Part shown: in pieces, positions 1-8,839 of the stretch | Position numbering within the stretch: the first letter of the stretch is position 1 | How the letters are laid out: each line of letters starts with the position of its first letter | Assembly: GCA_964440935.1 (NCBI GenBank) | Contig: CAYTTY010000011.1 | Span: 36,698-100,697, forward strand | Length of the DNA: 64,000 bases | Direction: 5' to 3' | From: WJJR01 sp964440935 | Lineage (GTDB): Bacteria > Zixibacteria > MSB-5A5 > WJJR01 | The notes under the pieces: model-generated | Databases searched by the model: none | What the model was told of the DNA's origin: nothing | The model's input: only the letters and a program-made list of their open reading frames with translations | Made by a program: the position numbers and the translations under genes

Positions 1-10
1 GTTGGCTCAT
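1..10 (-). CDS. Start of the next act-operon gene (actD position), cut by window edge
   Basis: The stop codon of the upstream NrfD-like gene overlaps an ATG in the arrangement ATGA, and the reading frame continues M-S-Q off the left edge of the window. In alternative complex III operons the gene after actC is normally actD, a small membrane subunit. Only three codons are visible, so identity rests on gene order and the translational coupling alone. Confidence 0.35.
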
Positions 11-1416
11 GCCGTCGCCTCCTTGTGCGCATGCTCAGCACCGTGATGCGGATCTGCTTCCGGCAGCACGCCCTTCACTTCCGACATCGCGATCATCGGG
101 AGGAACCGGATAAACAACAGGAACATCGTAAAGAATAAACCGAACGATCCGACGAAGAGACCGATGTCGTAAATCGTTGGTGTGTAGTAGTCCCATGAGG
201 ATGGCAAGAAGTCGGTGGCGAGCGATGAGATAACAATCACAAAGCGCTCGAACCACATGCCGATGTTGATCAAAATCGATGCGACGAACATGACCGGGAT
301 GCTCGTCCGCAGTTTCTTAAACCAGAATATCTGGGGGACGAAGACATTACAGAAAATCATCGTCCAGTAGGCCCACGCATACGGGCCGGTGGCGCGGTTG
401 ATAAAGGCGAAGACTTCGTACGCATTGCCACTGTACCAGGCAATGAAAAACTCCACCGCGTAGGCATACCCGACCATCATGCCCGTCGTGAGCATGATTT
501 TGTTCATGATCTCCAGGTGCCGCAGGGTAATGAAATCTTCAAGGTGGTAAATCTTACGGGCAATGATGCTCAGTGTCATCACCATCGCAAAGCCGGAGAA
601 AATGGCGCCCGCCACGAAATAGGGCGGGAAGATTGTCGTGTGCCATCCCGGGAGAACGCTAACGGCAAAGTCGGTCGATACCACCGAGTGCACCGACAGG
701 ACCAGCGGGGTGGACAGGCCGGCGAGCACCAGGTACGCCAGCTCGTAATGCTTCCACTGACGGTTTCCGCCGCGCCAGCCCAGCGACAGAATGCCAAACA
801 CGATTTTGCGGATTCTGGTCTTGGCCCGATCGCGCAGCGAGGCCAGGTCGGGGATCAATCCGACATACCAGAACAGCAGCGAGACGGTAAAGTAGGTGCT
901 GACCGCGAAGACGTCCCACAGCAGCGGACTGCGCCAGTTGGGCCACATCTGCATCTGGTTGGGCAACGGCGCCATGAAGTACGCGACCCAGATACGTCCG
1001 ACGTGTACGCCGGGGAAGATTAATGCGCACATGACGGCGAACAACGTCATCGCTTCGGCGAAGCGGTTGATCGACGTCCGCCACTTTTGACGCAGCAGGA
1101 AGAGAATGGCGGAAATCAGCGTGCCGGCGTGGCCGATACCGACCCACCAGACAAAGTTGACAATCGCCCAGCCCCAACCGACCGGAACGTTCAGTCCCCA
1201 GATTCCTATCCCCTCCCAGACGAGGTAGCTGATCATCCCGAGCAAGACGCCAAGTAAACCAAACGCGATCGCGAAGGCGCCATACCAAGCCATCGGCGTT
1301 TTGCCTTCGACAATGCGGCTGATGCGGTCGGTAATCGAGCCGAACGTTTGGTTGCCCAGAACGAGTGGCTGTTCAACGGCCGCAGTCGGCGTGGATGTCT
1401 CGGGAGGAGGGTTCAC
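7..1416 (-). CDS. actC: Alternative complex III subunit ActC (NrfD/PsrC-like quinol-binding membrane protein)
   Basis: This 469-residue polytopic membrane protein belongs to the NrfD/PsrC family and is expected to oxidise menaquinol in the membrane arm of alternative complex III. About ten hydrophobic segments are visible, beginning near residue 45. The last stretch (PEADPHHGAEHAHKEATA) is a His-rich cytoplasmic tail. The start is GTG at 1416, six bases after the actB stop, so the two genes are co-transcribed and probably coupled. Family assignment is firm from the membrane pattern plus the actA-actB-actC order. The naming follows the Rhodothermus-type complex. Confidence 0.9.
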   Translation of the reverse strand: MNPPPETSTPTAAVEQPLVLGNQTFGSITDRISRIVEGKTPMAWYGAFAIAFGLLGVLLGMISYLVWEGIGIWGLNVPVGWGWAIVNFVWWVGIGHAGTLISAILFLLRQKWRTSINRFAEAMTLFAVMCALIFPGVHVGRIWVAYFMAPLPNQMQMWPNWRSPLLWDVFAVSTYFTVSLLFWYVGLIPDLASLRDRAKTRIRKIVFGILSLGWRGGNRQWKHYELAYLVLAGLSTPLVLSVHSVVSTDFAVSVLPGWHTTIFPPYFVAGAIFSGFAMVMTLSIIARKIYHLEDFITLRHLEIMNKIMLTTGMMVGYAYAVEFFIAWYSGNAYEVFAFINRATGPYAWAYWTMIFCNVFVPQIFWFKKLRTSIPVMFVASILINIGMWFERFVIVISSLATDFLPSSWDYYTPTIYDIGLFVGSFGLFFTMFLLFIRFLPMIAMSEVKGVLPEADPHHGAEHAHKEATA

Positions 1417-1422
1417 AATGCT

Positions 1423-4400
1423 TTATCCGTGGTGTTCGGAATCTCCAGCGTCCAGTGCTTCTTTGACCAGCCGCGGATTCGGGTTGCGCAAGTGCGCGAG
1501 AAACGACGTCCGTGGCTGTGTGTTGTATTCGGCCAGCAATTCGTACCTTTGCTCCAATTTTTTCATCTTCGAGACACGGCTGTTCGGATCGTTGATGTCA
1601 CCGAAGACAATGGCGTCGGCCGGGCAGACCTGTTGGCAGGCCGGAATCACGTCACCGTCGCGAATCTCGCGTTCTTCGTTCTTGGCAGTGATGCGCGCGC
1701 GGCTGATGCGTTGGGTGCAATAGGTGCATTTCTCCATCACACCACGGAAACGGATGGTGACGTCGGGATTCATCGCCATCTGCACGACCGGTGGTGTGTC
1801 TTTGGTATAATTGAAGAAGTTGAACCGGCGCACTTTGTACGGGCAGTTGTTCGAGCAATACCGCGTCCCGATGCAGCGGTTGTATACCATGGTGTTGAGG
1901 CCGTCTTCGCTGTGCAAGGTGGCGGCGACGGGGCAGACCTGTTCGCACGGAGCGTTTTCACAATGCTGGCAGGTGACCGGCTGATGCACGACGTCGGGGT
2001 CGTCTTCGGGTCCGCTGTAGTAACGGTCGATGCGGATCCAGTGCATCTCACGGCCCTCGACCACCTGTTCTTTGCCAACAATCGGAATGTTGTTCTCGCT
2101 TTGGCAGGCGACTGTACAGGCGTTACAACCGGTGCACGTGTTCAAATCGATCGACATGCCCCATTGGTTGCCGTCTTCGTAGCTGTGTTCCTGCCAGAGC
2201 GACTTCAGCGGCGGATGCTCAACCATCTCCTGCGCGAAGGTTGGATTCGCGCGGAACTCGTCGAGGGTGGCTTCCCGCACGATCGGCCGGCCTTCCATAC
2301 TGCCGTGATCCTGCGTATTGGCCAGTGTGTGCGTCGCACCGGTGCGACGGACTTGGACATCACGCAGCAGATCGGGAGAGTCGGCCGACTGCAATTGGTA
2401 GACGTTGAATCCAACACCATTACCGACACGGCCGGACGCGGTGCGACCGTAACCGAGCATCACGGTCAATTCATTGTGGGCGAGACCGGGCTGGATCCAG
2501 AGCGGCAATTCAAGCGTGCGTCCACCGACGCTCAATTCAACCATATCGCCATTGCCGACACCGAGTTCACGTGCCGTGGCCGGCGCAATCAACGCGGGAT
2601 TGTCCCATGCGATTTTGGAGACCGCATCGGGAAGTTCCTGCATCCAGCCGTTGTTGGCATAGCGTCCGTCGTAGACGGCCGGTGAGGACATAAATCGCAC
2701 ATCCGGCGTGCCGCTCGATGGTTGGCGATTCAGTGATAGTCCATTGAATGTTGCGGCAACCTGTGCGCGATCGATATCCGGTGACTCGAGCGGCGTACGG
2801 GCAGAGACCGGATAAACACCATCGTGAAGAACGATTGTCCAGTTTTTTTCGAAATTGAATGCCGGAAGAATGTCTTTCCAGGTCTCGCGGACCAGATCAT
2901 AACCGCGCTGATCGCGTCCGGTGGCGAGAATGCCGGTCAATTCGACATCAGAGTGGCCGTTGAACATCGGCGATATCAGCGGCTGAATGATGCCACGTGT
3001 ACCGTCGGTTGCGCGCACGTCGCCCCATGCCTCAAGCGTGTGCGTGCGCGGCACATGCCAGGTGCTGGCTTGCGAGGTCTCGTCGACATGAGTTGACAGG
3101 TGCACGCTATCGTCCACGCGCTCCAAGGCTTTTGCAAAGTCGAGTGTGGCCGGTGTGTTGAAGACCGGGTTACCGCCGATCATGACCAGCGTTTGGATCG
3201 ATCCCGCTTGCATGTCATCAACGAGCGTCGTCAACTCGCTACGACTGGAAGTCACAGTGTCGATGTACTCATGCAGTTCAACCGTCTTGCCCACATTATC
3301 CAAGGCCCGATTGATGGCATAGACAAGCGCATGCACCGCCGGTGGTTGATGGCGTCCAGCCAGGATTAGACTCTCACCACGGTGTTCAATCAGATCATCG
3401 GCGACAGCGTCGAGCCACTCCGAATCGAACGATTGTGTCACCGATGGTAACGAGTCGACCGGAATATCGATGCCCTTCTCTTGCAGTGTACGTGCCAGGG
3501 CAATGGTAAACGCCGGGATGTGGCGTGTCGCAACACGCAGCCGATGTTCGGCTTTGGTGCCGGTCAGTGAGTATGTTCCCTCGACGGCGTACAAACGGTT
3601 CATATCGTCGGAGGGCGACATCATGCGCCGTCCGGCGGCGTAGCCATGGGTGGCGGCGACACTTTCCGACTCGGTCAGCAGAACGTCGCAATCCAAAGCG
3701 ACAATGCGTTTGGCGCGGTCAAGGTGGTACAGCGGACGAACGTCGCGGCCGGTGGCCTGACGTAAGCCGACATCGCGGTTCTCATCGGAAACCGGCTCAT
3801 AGGCGATCCAGCGCGCATTCGGGAAATTGCTCAGGAACTGTTGACGCAGACGGCTGAGTGTCGGAGAAGCAAATGCTTCGGACAGGACCGCCAGTCCCTC
3901 ACCGCCGTTGTTCTTGAACTTATTGAATTCATCCTGCCACCAGACGACAAACTCGGCCCACCGTCGATTCCCCCCGTCTTCGAGGACCGTGGTCGACCGG
4001 TCGGGATCGTACATGTTGAGAATCGCCGCTTGCAGCAGGGAGTTGCTCTTTCCCGCCGGTGTCGCCGGGTGCTTTTCGTTGCCGTCGATTTTGGTCGGAC
4101 GGCCCTCGTGGCTCTCGACCAGTGCGCCGAAGACGCTGGTTCCCAACGAGAATGACGTTGCGTAATACTGTGGGATTCCGGGGACGAGTTCCTCCGGCGG
4201 CACCACGTACGGGACGATCTTCTCTACCGGCTTGCGGCAGCCGGCCAGACCGGCGAGCGCCAACGACGCCCCCATCAGCGTCAGGAAATTGCGTCGCGTG
4301 ATCGGATCGCCAAGTTCCGAAGCGCCCTGGGGGAACTCGCGGTGGAGGAATTCACGGAATTCCGGCGAGTCGGCGACTTGGTCGAGGCTGCGCCAGTATT

Positions 4401-4443
4401 CGCGTCCGGTCGGATGGTTGGCGTGATCGTCTAACGGTGACAT
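1423..4443 (-). CDS. actB: Alternative complex III iron-sulfur subunit ActB (fused molybdopterin-like and 4Fe-4S parts)
   Basis: A 1006-residue fusion protein. The N-terminal region carries a twin-arginine-like leader (RRNFLTLMGASLALAGLAGC, about residues 52-71) that also contains a lipobox-like cysteine. The middle (about 100-720) resembles the molybdopterin oxidoreductase fold, which in this complex lacks the cofactor. The C-terminal third resembles DmsB/PsrB ferredoxins, with four cysteine groups (CTGCNACTVAC, CQHCENAPCEQVC, CIGTRYCSNNC, and CTYC...CQQVC). It should pass electrons from ActC to the cytochrome subunits on the periplasmic side. The start is taken as ATG 4443, with GGAGGA ten bases upstream. 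A TTG at 4452 is too close to that ribosome-binding site. It overlaps the end of actA. Confidence 0.93.
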   Translation of the reverse strand: MSPLDDHANHPTGREYWRSLDQVADSPEFREFLHREFPQGASELGDPITRRNFLTLMGASLALAGLAGCRKPVEKIVPYVVPPEELVPGIPQYYATSFSLGTSVFGALVESHEGRPTKIDGNEKHPATPAGKSNSLLQAAILNMYDPDRSTTVLEDGGNRRWAEFVVWWQDEFNKFKNNGGEGLAVLSEAFASPTLSRLRQQFLSNFPNARWIAYEPVSDENRDVGLRQATGRDVRPLYHLDRAKRIVALDCDVLLTESESVAATHGYAAGRRMMSPSDDMNRLYAVEGTYSLTGTKAEHRLRVATRHIPAFTIALARTLQEKGIDIPVDSLPSVTQSFDSEWLDAVADDLIEHRGESLILAGRHQPPAVHALVYAINRALDNVGKTVELHEYIDTVTSSRSELTTLVDDMQAGSIQTLVMIGGNPVFNTPATLDFAKALERVDDSVHLSTHVDETSQASTWHVPRTHTLEAWGDVRATDGTRGIIQPLISPMFNGHSDVELTGILATGRDQRGYDLVRETWKDILPAFNFEKNWTIVLHDGVYPVSARTPLESPDIDRAQVAATFNGLSLNRQPSSGTPDVRFMSSPAVYDGRYANNGWMQELPDAVSKIAWDNPALIAPATARELGVGNGDMVELSVGGRTLELPLWIQPGLAHNELTVMLGYGRTASGRVGNGVGFNVYQLQSADSPDLLRDVQVRRTGATHTLANTQDHGSMEGRPIVREATLDEFRANPTFAQEMVEHPPLKSLWQEHSYEDGNQWGMSIDLNTCTGCNACTVACQSENNIPIVGKEQVVEGREMHWIRIDRYYSGPEDDPDVVHQPVTCQHCENAPCEQVCPVAATLHSEDGLNTMVYNRCIGTRYCSNNCPYKVRRFNFFNYTKDTPPVVQMAMNPDVTIRFRGVMEKCTYCTQRISRARITAKNEEREIRDGDVIPACQQVCPADAIVFGDINDPNSRVSKMKKLEQRYELLAEYNTQPRTSFLAHLRNPNPRLVKEALDAGDSEHHG

Positions 4444-5078
4444 GCCGCGCAATCCTCCGGTGGGGCGATGTTTTTCTCGGTCTTCAGACGTTCCACGAAT
4501 TCGGCGTGGTCATCGTCGGGCGTCCAGTTCATTTCGGTAATGGCCTTCGCGGGCCGCAGTTGTGGATCGGGATTACGGTGGCAATCGAGGCACCACCCCA
4601 TGCTGAGCGGCTCCGAAAGGGTGACTTTTTCCATGTGCCGCACATTGCCATGGCAACTCTCACAACCGACACCGGCACGGATGTGCACGCTGTGATCAAA
4701 GTACGAGTAGTCGGGCAGATCGTGCACCCGCACCCACTCGATCGGTTTGCCCGAGGACCAGCTCTCGCGCACCGGCAGGAGCTTGGTGTTGTCGGTGCCG
4801 ATGACTTCGTGGCAGTTCATGCAGGTTTGCGTCGGCGGAACACCGGCGTACGGTGTTGTTTCGACATTGGTGTGGCAGTAGCGGCAATCCAACCCCAGAT
4901 CACCCGCATGCAGCTTGTGGCTGTAGTCGACTGGTTGGTCGGGACGGTATCCGACGTCGGTGTACCACGGTGACCCGAAATGCCAGAAGAAGAACACCAC
5001 TGCCAATAAGCCGCTGAGACTGGCACCTGCCGCGAACAGGGGTATCCGATTTGTCCACTTGGGAAAAAGCTGTGCCAA
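4431..5078 (-). CDS. actA: Alternative complex III pentaheme cytochrome c ActA
   Basis: A 215-residue protein with one N-terminal membrane segment (about residues 12-32, LFAAGASLSGLLAVVFFFWHF) and five CxxCH haem c motifs: CRYCH, CMNCH, CESCH, CLDCH and CAACH, the last ending one residue before the stop. Five haems match the ActA subunit of alternative complex III, which sits in the periplasm and accepts electrons from ActB. It is the first gene of the operon. Its last codons overlap the start of actB by 13 bases, so translation is likely coupled. Confidence 0.93.
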   Translation of the reverse strand: MAQLFPKWTNRIPLFAAGASLSGLLAVVFFFWHFGSPWYTDVGYRPDQPVDYSHKLHAGDLGLDCRYCHTNVETTPYAGVPPTQTCMNCHEVIGTDNTKLLPVRESWSSGKPIEWVRVHDLPDYSYFDHSVHIRAGVGCESCHGNVRHMEKVTLSEPLSMGWCLDCHRNPDPQLRPAKAITEMNWTPDDDHAEFVERLKTEKNIAPPEDCAACHR

Positions 5079-5192
5079 GACCCCTATCCGTCCGTCGTCT
5101 CGCTGCTACCTTATATAATGTTCACTCACGTCTGGCAGACCGGGGTCTCAAAACGGGACATTTGCGGCTGCCATTCACACGCAAGGCGGGCT

Positions 5193-5221
5193 AAACTATG
5201 CCAAAGTCACGAGGAAGTCAA
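5193..5221 (-). promoter_or_regulatory. Probable sigma-70-type promoter of the act operon
   Basis: On the minus strand TTGACT (5221-5216) is followed after 17 bases by TAGTTT (5198-5193). The expected transcription start is near 5186, giving a leader of roughly 108 bases before actA. This is a sequence match only. No repressor site was recognised. Confidence 0.45.
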
Positions 5222-5540
5222 GTTTGTGACACCAAGTCGGCAAAAATGCATTAACACATTGTCCAGCAAATAGTTAACGCAGTTTCTTGGTGTCTTCAGA
5301 TCGGTCTATTCCTGAATAATCGAAAACTGCATAATTTCCCGCCAATCTCGAATATACGCAGGATATTCAGATCATTTTAGTACTAATTGGACCAAGCAGG
5401 GAGATTTGTCATCCCCCCATTCCGTTGTGGATCAATGTTTTATGGTAGGCGGCACGGGTTTGTTCGATATTGCTTAAACATGATAACTTGTATCCTGTTT
5501 CTCAAGCCGCTTACTTCCAGATGGGGTGGCTCACAGCTTT

Positions 5541-5693
5541 GGGGCGTGTTGAAAAAACCACAGGTTTGTCGCGTAGGTCCGGCTCTTAGCCGAACCGGTG
5601 CGGCTAAGAGCCGAACCTACGCGAGGTTATGATTGTCTCATTCAGTTACATTGTCTGGTCTGGAGTCAACACGCGGCTTTTTCAACACGCCCC
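5541..5693. mobile_element. 153-bp MITE-like element, family E1 (complete copy)
   Basis: The element is bounded by perfect 16-bp terminal inverted repeats, GGGGCGTGTTGAAAAA and its complement. TTT flanks both ends, a possible 3-bp target duplication. Inside, 5570-5623 forms a near-perfect hairpin with 23-base arms and one mismatch, built around CGGCTCTTAGCCG. There is no coding capacity. Related copies lie at 56245-56396 (about the same length), 20991-21033 (left end only) and 63955-64000 (left end, running into the window edge). It resembles a non-autonomous transposable element or a dispersed structural repeat. The autonomous partner is not in the window. Confidence 0.7.
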
Positions 5694-5715
5694 TTTGCAG
5701 TGAGATCTTATCAAT

Positions 5716-5742
5716 GTGGACCAAGTGGACAGAGTGGGCTTG
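5716..5742 (+). repeat. Nine-base-period tandem repeat (GTGGACNNN, three units)
   Basis: Units start at 5716, 5725 and 5734 and read GTGGAC, GTGGAC and GTGGGC, each followed by three variable bases. The same period and core occur at 8718-8750. It lies between the E1 element and ndh. The rest of 5079-5826 holds the act promoter and no gene that I can support. Confidence 0.6.
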
Positions 5743-5826
5743 CCCAGAGCTAAGTTGCATAGCATTCTGCTCGAATGTCCGAAACCCACTCTGCGTGTAT
5801 TGGTTATATCATCGAGGTAGAGAGTC

Positions 5827-7113
5827 ATGGCTGATCGCCTGCGCATTGTCATACTCGGGAGCGGATTTGGAGGAGCGTATTGTGCCCAGGAATTGGAACG
5901 GCGGACGCGTGACGCTGATGTCGACATTCTTCTGATTGATCGCCACAACTACTTCATCTTCTATCCCTTGCTGGTGGAGGCCGGGACCGGGAGTCTGCAG
6001 CCGCGTCATGCGGTGGTGTCGATCCGTTCGTTTCTGAAGCGTAGCACCTTTCGCATGGCGGAGGTGCGGTCGATCGATGTGGCCAATCAGGCGGTTGAGT
6101 ATCAGGTGGGCGGACGATCGCAGATAGACCGAGTCCAGTACGATCACCTCGTGCTGGCCCTGGGCAGTGTCACCAAGATGCCCAATGTTTCCGGGCTGGC
6201 CGAATACGGATTCGAAATGAAGAGTCTGGCCGACGCGGTCGCACTGCGCGACCGGGCGATTCAGATGATGGAGCGAGCCGATGCGACAACGGATGAGGAG
6301 GAACGCCGAGCGCTGCTTCACTTCGTTGTGGTGGGCGGTAACTTCACCGGGGCTGAGGTGGCGGGTGAATTTCACAACTTCCTGCGCGAAGCCGGCCGAC
6401 GGTATCGCAACATTCGCGCGAGCGAATGCCATGTGACACTTGTCGAACTCCAGGATCGCATTCTGACTGCCGTCGATCCCGACGTGTCGGACTACGCTGT
6501 GCGCAAGATGCGCGTGCGCGGGATGCGTATTGAATTGAACACGACGGTCAGTCAGATCGCCGAGGATCATATCACTCTACAGACCGGCGAACGCTTGGGC
6601 ACGCACACGACGATCTGGTGTGCTGGTATTGCCGCACCGCCGATCATTGAGACGACCGATCTGCCGACCGACAAACTCGGTTATCTGTTGTGCGAACCGA
6701 CTCTCCGTGTGAGGGATACCGACAACGTCTGGGCGATTGGCGACTGCGCGGTCAATATCGATCCCGCGGGGAATGTCTATCCGCCGACGGCGCAGCATGC
6801 GGTGCGCGAGGGGCAGCATTTGGCGCGCAACCTGGCAGCGGTGATCAAAGGCCGGGAACCGTCACCGTTCGAGTTCTCATCGCTGGGCGCCCTGGCGGCA
6901 TTGGGATGCCGCACCGGAGTGGCAAAGGTGTTTGGCATTAAGCTGTCGGGATTTGCCGCATGGTTTTTGTGGCGGACGGTGTACCTGTTGAAAATGCCGG
7001 GGTGGTCACGTCGGTTGCGCGTCGCGCTCGATTGGACGATGGATTTGTTTTTCCGTCGGGATTACGTCGAATTGGGGTTGCATCGACCGAGGGCAAGAGA
7101 CGCGAACCTGTAG
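5827..7113 (+). CDS. ndh: Type II NADH dehydrogenase (NDH-2), FAD-dependent
   Basis: A 428-residue pyridine nucleotide-disulfide oxidoreductase. It has an N-terminal FAD Rossmann motif (ILGSGFGG, residues 9-16), a second dinucleotide motif for NADH (VVVGGNFTGAEVAGEF, about 170-185), and a late FAD motif (VWAIGDCAVN, about 301-310). The C-terminus, rich in aromatic and basic residues (FAAWFLWRTVYLLKMPGWSRRL), fits the amphipathic membrane anchor of NDH-2. It should pass electrons from NADH to quinone without pumping protons and so feed alternative complex III. A GAGG sequence precedes ATG 5827. A distant sulfide:quinone reductase role is unlikely, because the cysteines needed for that are missing. 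Confidence 0.88.
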   Translation: MADRLRIVILGSGFGGAYCAQELERRTRDADVDILLIDRHNYFIFYPLLVEAGTGSLQPRHAVVSIRSFLKRSTFRMAEVRSIDVANQAVEYQVGGRSQIDRVQYDHLVLALGSVTKMPNVSGLAEYGFEMKSLADAVALRDRAIQMMERADATTDEEERRALLHFVVVGGNFTGAEVAGEFHNFLREAGRRYRNIRASECHVTLVELQDRILTAVDPDVSDYAVRKMRVRGMRIELNTTVSQIAEDHITLQTGERLGTHTTIWCAGIAAPPIIETTDLPTDKLGYLLCEPTLRVRDTDNVWAIGDCAVNIDPAGNVYPPTAQHAVREGQHLARNLAAVIKGREPSPFEFSSLGALAALGCRTGVAKVFGIKLSGFAAWFLWRTVYLLKMPGWSRRLRVALDWTMDLFFRRDYVELGLHRPRARDANL

Positions 7114-7290
7114 GGCGGGTGCGCAAAACAATTGGCGTCCTTGCTTGTCTCTGTGTGGGTGAGCTTCAATGTGTCCATCGACGTCACTGTCGGCACATCC
7201 ACCCTGCGGAAATTGTGGCTGTCGCCGTTCTCAGAACCGATATCCAGGATTTTTAACCAAGGACTTCCTGCAACAGGAGGTCGACGGACG

Positions 7291-7365
7291 ATGTTAATCG
7301 TCGTATACTGTCTGATTGCCGCTGACACGTCAGTTTGCACGACGTTGAATTGTTACGCCGACTGA
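7291..7365 (+). CDS. Possible 24-residue small protein or leader peptide upstream of the GH15-like gene
   Basis: An ATG at 7291 is preceded by a full AGGAGGT sequence at good distance (7275-7281). The frame encodes MLIVVYCLIAADTSVCTTLN plus four residues and stops at 7365, just before the ribosome-binding site of the next gene. The peptide is hydrophobic at its N-terminus and contains three cysteines. The start context is the only real support, and homologues cannot be checked here. The rest of 7114-7379 shows nothing further. Confidence 0.3.
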   Translation: MLIVVYCLIAADTSVCTTLNCYAD

Positions 7366-7379
7366 TTCGAGGAGCCCCG

Positions 7380-8717
7380 ATGACACGCAAGACCGATTTC
7401 GATCAATTGAACAACCAGTTGACTCATCATATGGAGATCATCAAGCGGTGTACGATGCCGTCGGATCGCTACGGGCAGCTCCTGCTCGCGTCCGATCCGG
7501 AATCGCGGTATCCGTACATCTATCCGCGCGACACCAGCAGCGCGGTACAGCTCTTCCGGCGGATCGTGGAGTCGAAGAAGGGATATGATGCCGGCCCCGA
7601 TGCGATGTCGTTGATGCGTTCAATGTCATTGTTCATGCGTGATGTCATGTCCGAAGAGGGGCACTGGGGGCAACGGTACAGCCTCGACGGTGAAGACAAA
7701 AGCGTCTACAAGCAGGAAGACAACACCGCACATGCCATTGCGATCATCTGCAACTACCTTTTGGCGGCCCACCGGACGGGTACGGAGGTTCCAGACATCA
7801 ACGATCTTCTGACGGTTGTCAACACCGGGTTGTCTCACGCCTTGTCGGACTATTATCACCACGAGTTGAACTTGTTTGAATCGACCACGTCGATTCATGA
7901 ATCGGCGTTGGAAACCGGTTTCACCTGCTGGGTCAATTTCTCCTACTTGTACGCGTTTTCGCTCGCCCATCAGCTGGACTCGGAGTTGGACGACCACAAC
8001 ATTATCAAGCCCGAGCACCTCCAATTCCGTGAGCGGTTCCTTTATACGATCAGCGAGTTGTTCATCATCAACCGTCGGTATATCCGGCGGATTTCACCCG
8101 ACGGGCATTTTGATTTTCGTCCCGACTTCACCCTCCTGAGCCCATTCTACTTTGGCTTCTTCCATTACAAAGATGAATTGGCCAACGGAGTGGAGTATCT
8201 CGCCAAGCATCTGCATGATCCGCAGTTCGACATGATTATGCGCTACCTGCCGTTTCATCAGGATTTCTCTACCCACGTCCATGCGGGCAACGGTCCGTGG
8301 CTGCAATACAATGCGATTCTGGCGCAGTATTACTACTGGGTGGGCGATAACGAACGCGGCGATGCGTTGCTCGATCGGATCGAGCGCCATGCGACCGAGG
8401 ACGGCCACATTCCCGAACATCTGTCGACCTGCAATCGCTTCGATTGGTTCATCGAATCAGAGTGGCGGACCGGTATCGACTTTGCCAAGGAGTTCGACTC
8501 CAGTATCCTCCTCGATCATGTGCACTTTGACATCATCCTCGAAGAGGCCAATAATATGTGGCGATCATACCGGCAGGTGGGGAATAACTGCTACCGCAGC
8601 GACAACTCCCTCATTGAAGGCGGGTTTATTCAGTTTGCCTGTCCGCTCATGTGGTCGCATGTCGAGTTTGCACGGGCGCTGTTGTATCGCGCCGGGGATT
8701 GGTGGAAGATTAAGTGA
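7380..8717 (+). CDS. Cytoplasmic glycoside hydrolase, GH15/glucoamylase-like (alpha/alpha)6 barrel
   Basis: A 445-residue protein with no signal peptide. Motifs such as YPYIYPRDTSSAV near the N-terminus, GHWGQRYSLDGEDKSVYKQEDNTAHAI, and acidic clusters late in the chain (HIPEHLSTCNRFDWFIESEW) recall the helical barrel of GH15 glucoamylase-like enzymes. These hydrolyse alpha-glucosidic bonds, often in glycogen or trehalose turnover. The exact substrate cannot be told from the sequence. ATG 7380 is chosen because GAGGAG lies just upstream; an in-frame start at 7335 lacks one. It stands alone between ndh and the sigma-factor operon. Confidence 0.6.
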   Translation: MTRKTDFDQLNNQLTHHMEIIKRCTMPSDRYGQLLLASDPESRYPYIYPRDTSSAVQLFRRIVESKKGYDAGPDAMSLMRSMSLFMRDVMSEEGHWGQRYSLDGEDKSVYKQEDNTAHAIAIICNYLLAAHRTGTEVPDINDLLTVVNTGLSHALSDYYHHELNLFESTTSIHESALETGFTCWVNFSYLYAFSLAHQLDSELDDHNIIKPEHLQFRERFLYTISELFIINRRYIRRISPDGHFDFRPDFTLLSPFYFGFFHYKDELANGVEYLAKHLHDPQFDMIMRYLPFHQDFSTHVHAGNGPWLQYNAILAQYYYWVGDNERGDALLDRIERHATEDGHIPEHLSTCNRFDWFIESEWRTGIDFAKEFDSSILLDHVHFDIILEEANNMWRSYRQVGNNCYRSDNSLIEGGFIQFACPLMWSHVEFARALLYRAGDWWKIK

Positions 8718-8750
8718 GTGGACGGTGTGGACTTGGTGGACGATGTGGAC
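8718..8750 (+). repeat. Nine-base-period tandem repeat (GTGGACNNN, four units)
   Basis: GTGGAC starts at 8718, 8727, 8736 and 8745, each followed by a different triplet (GGT, TTG, GAT, CGT). It begins right after the stop of the GH15-like gene and shares its core and period with 5716-5742. Confidence 0.65.
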
Positions 8751-8770
8751 CGTAAATGACACCAAATTTC

Positions 8771-8802
8771 TGCAACCCGTGATCTCTCTTGCGTGTCCTA
8801 TC
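8771..8802 (+). promoter_or_regulatory. Candidate ECF-type promoter for the sigma/anti-sigma operon
   Basis: TGCAACC (8771-8777) is followed after about 15 bases by GTGTCCTATC. An AAC-containing -35 element and a GTC-containing -10 element are the usual look of promoters read by ECF sigma factors. The downstream gene encodes one, so autoregulation is plausible. It is a motif match without experimental support. Confidence 0.4.
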
Positions 8803-8839
8803 TCTTAGACGGCCCTGAGTTGGGCCCGATGAGGGATTG

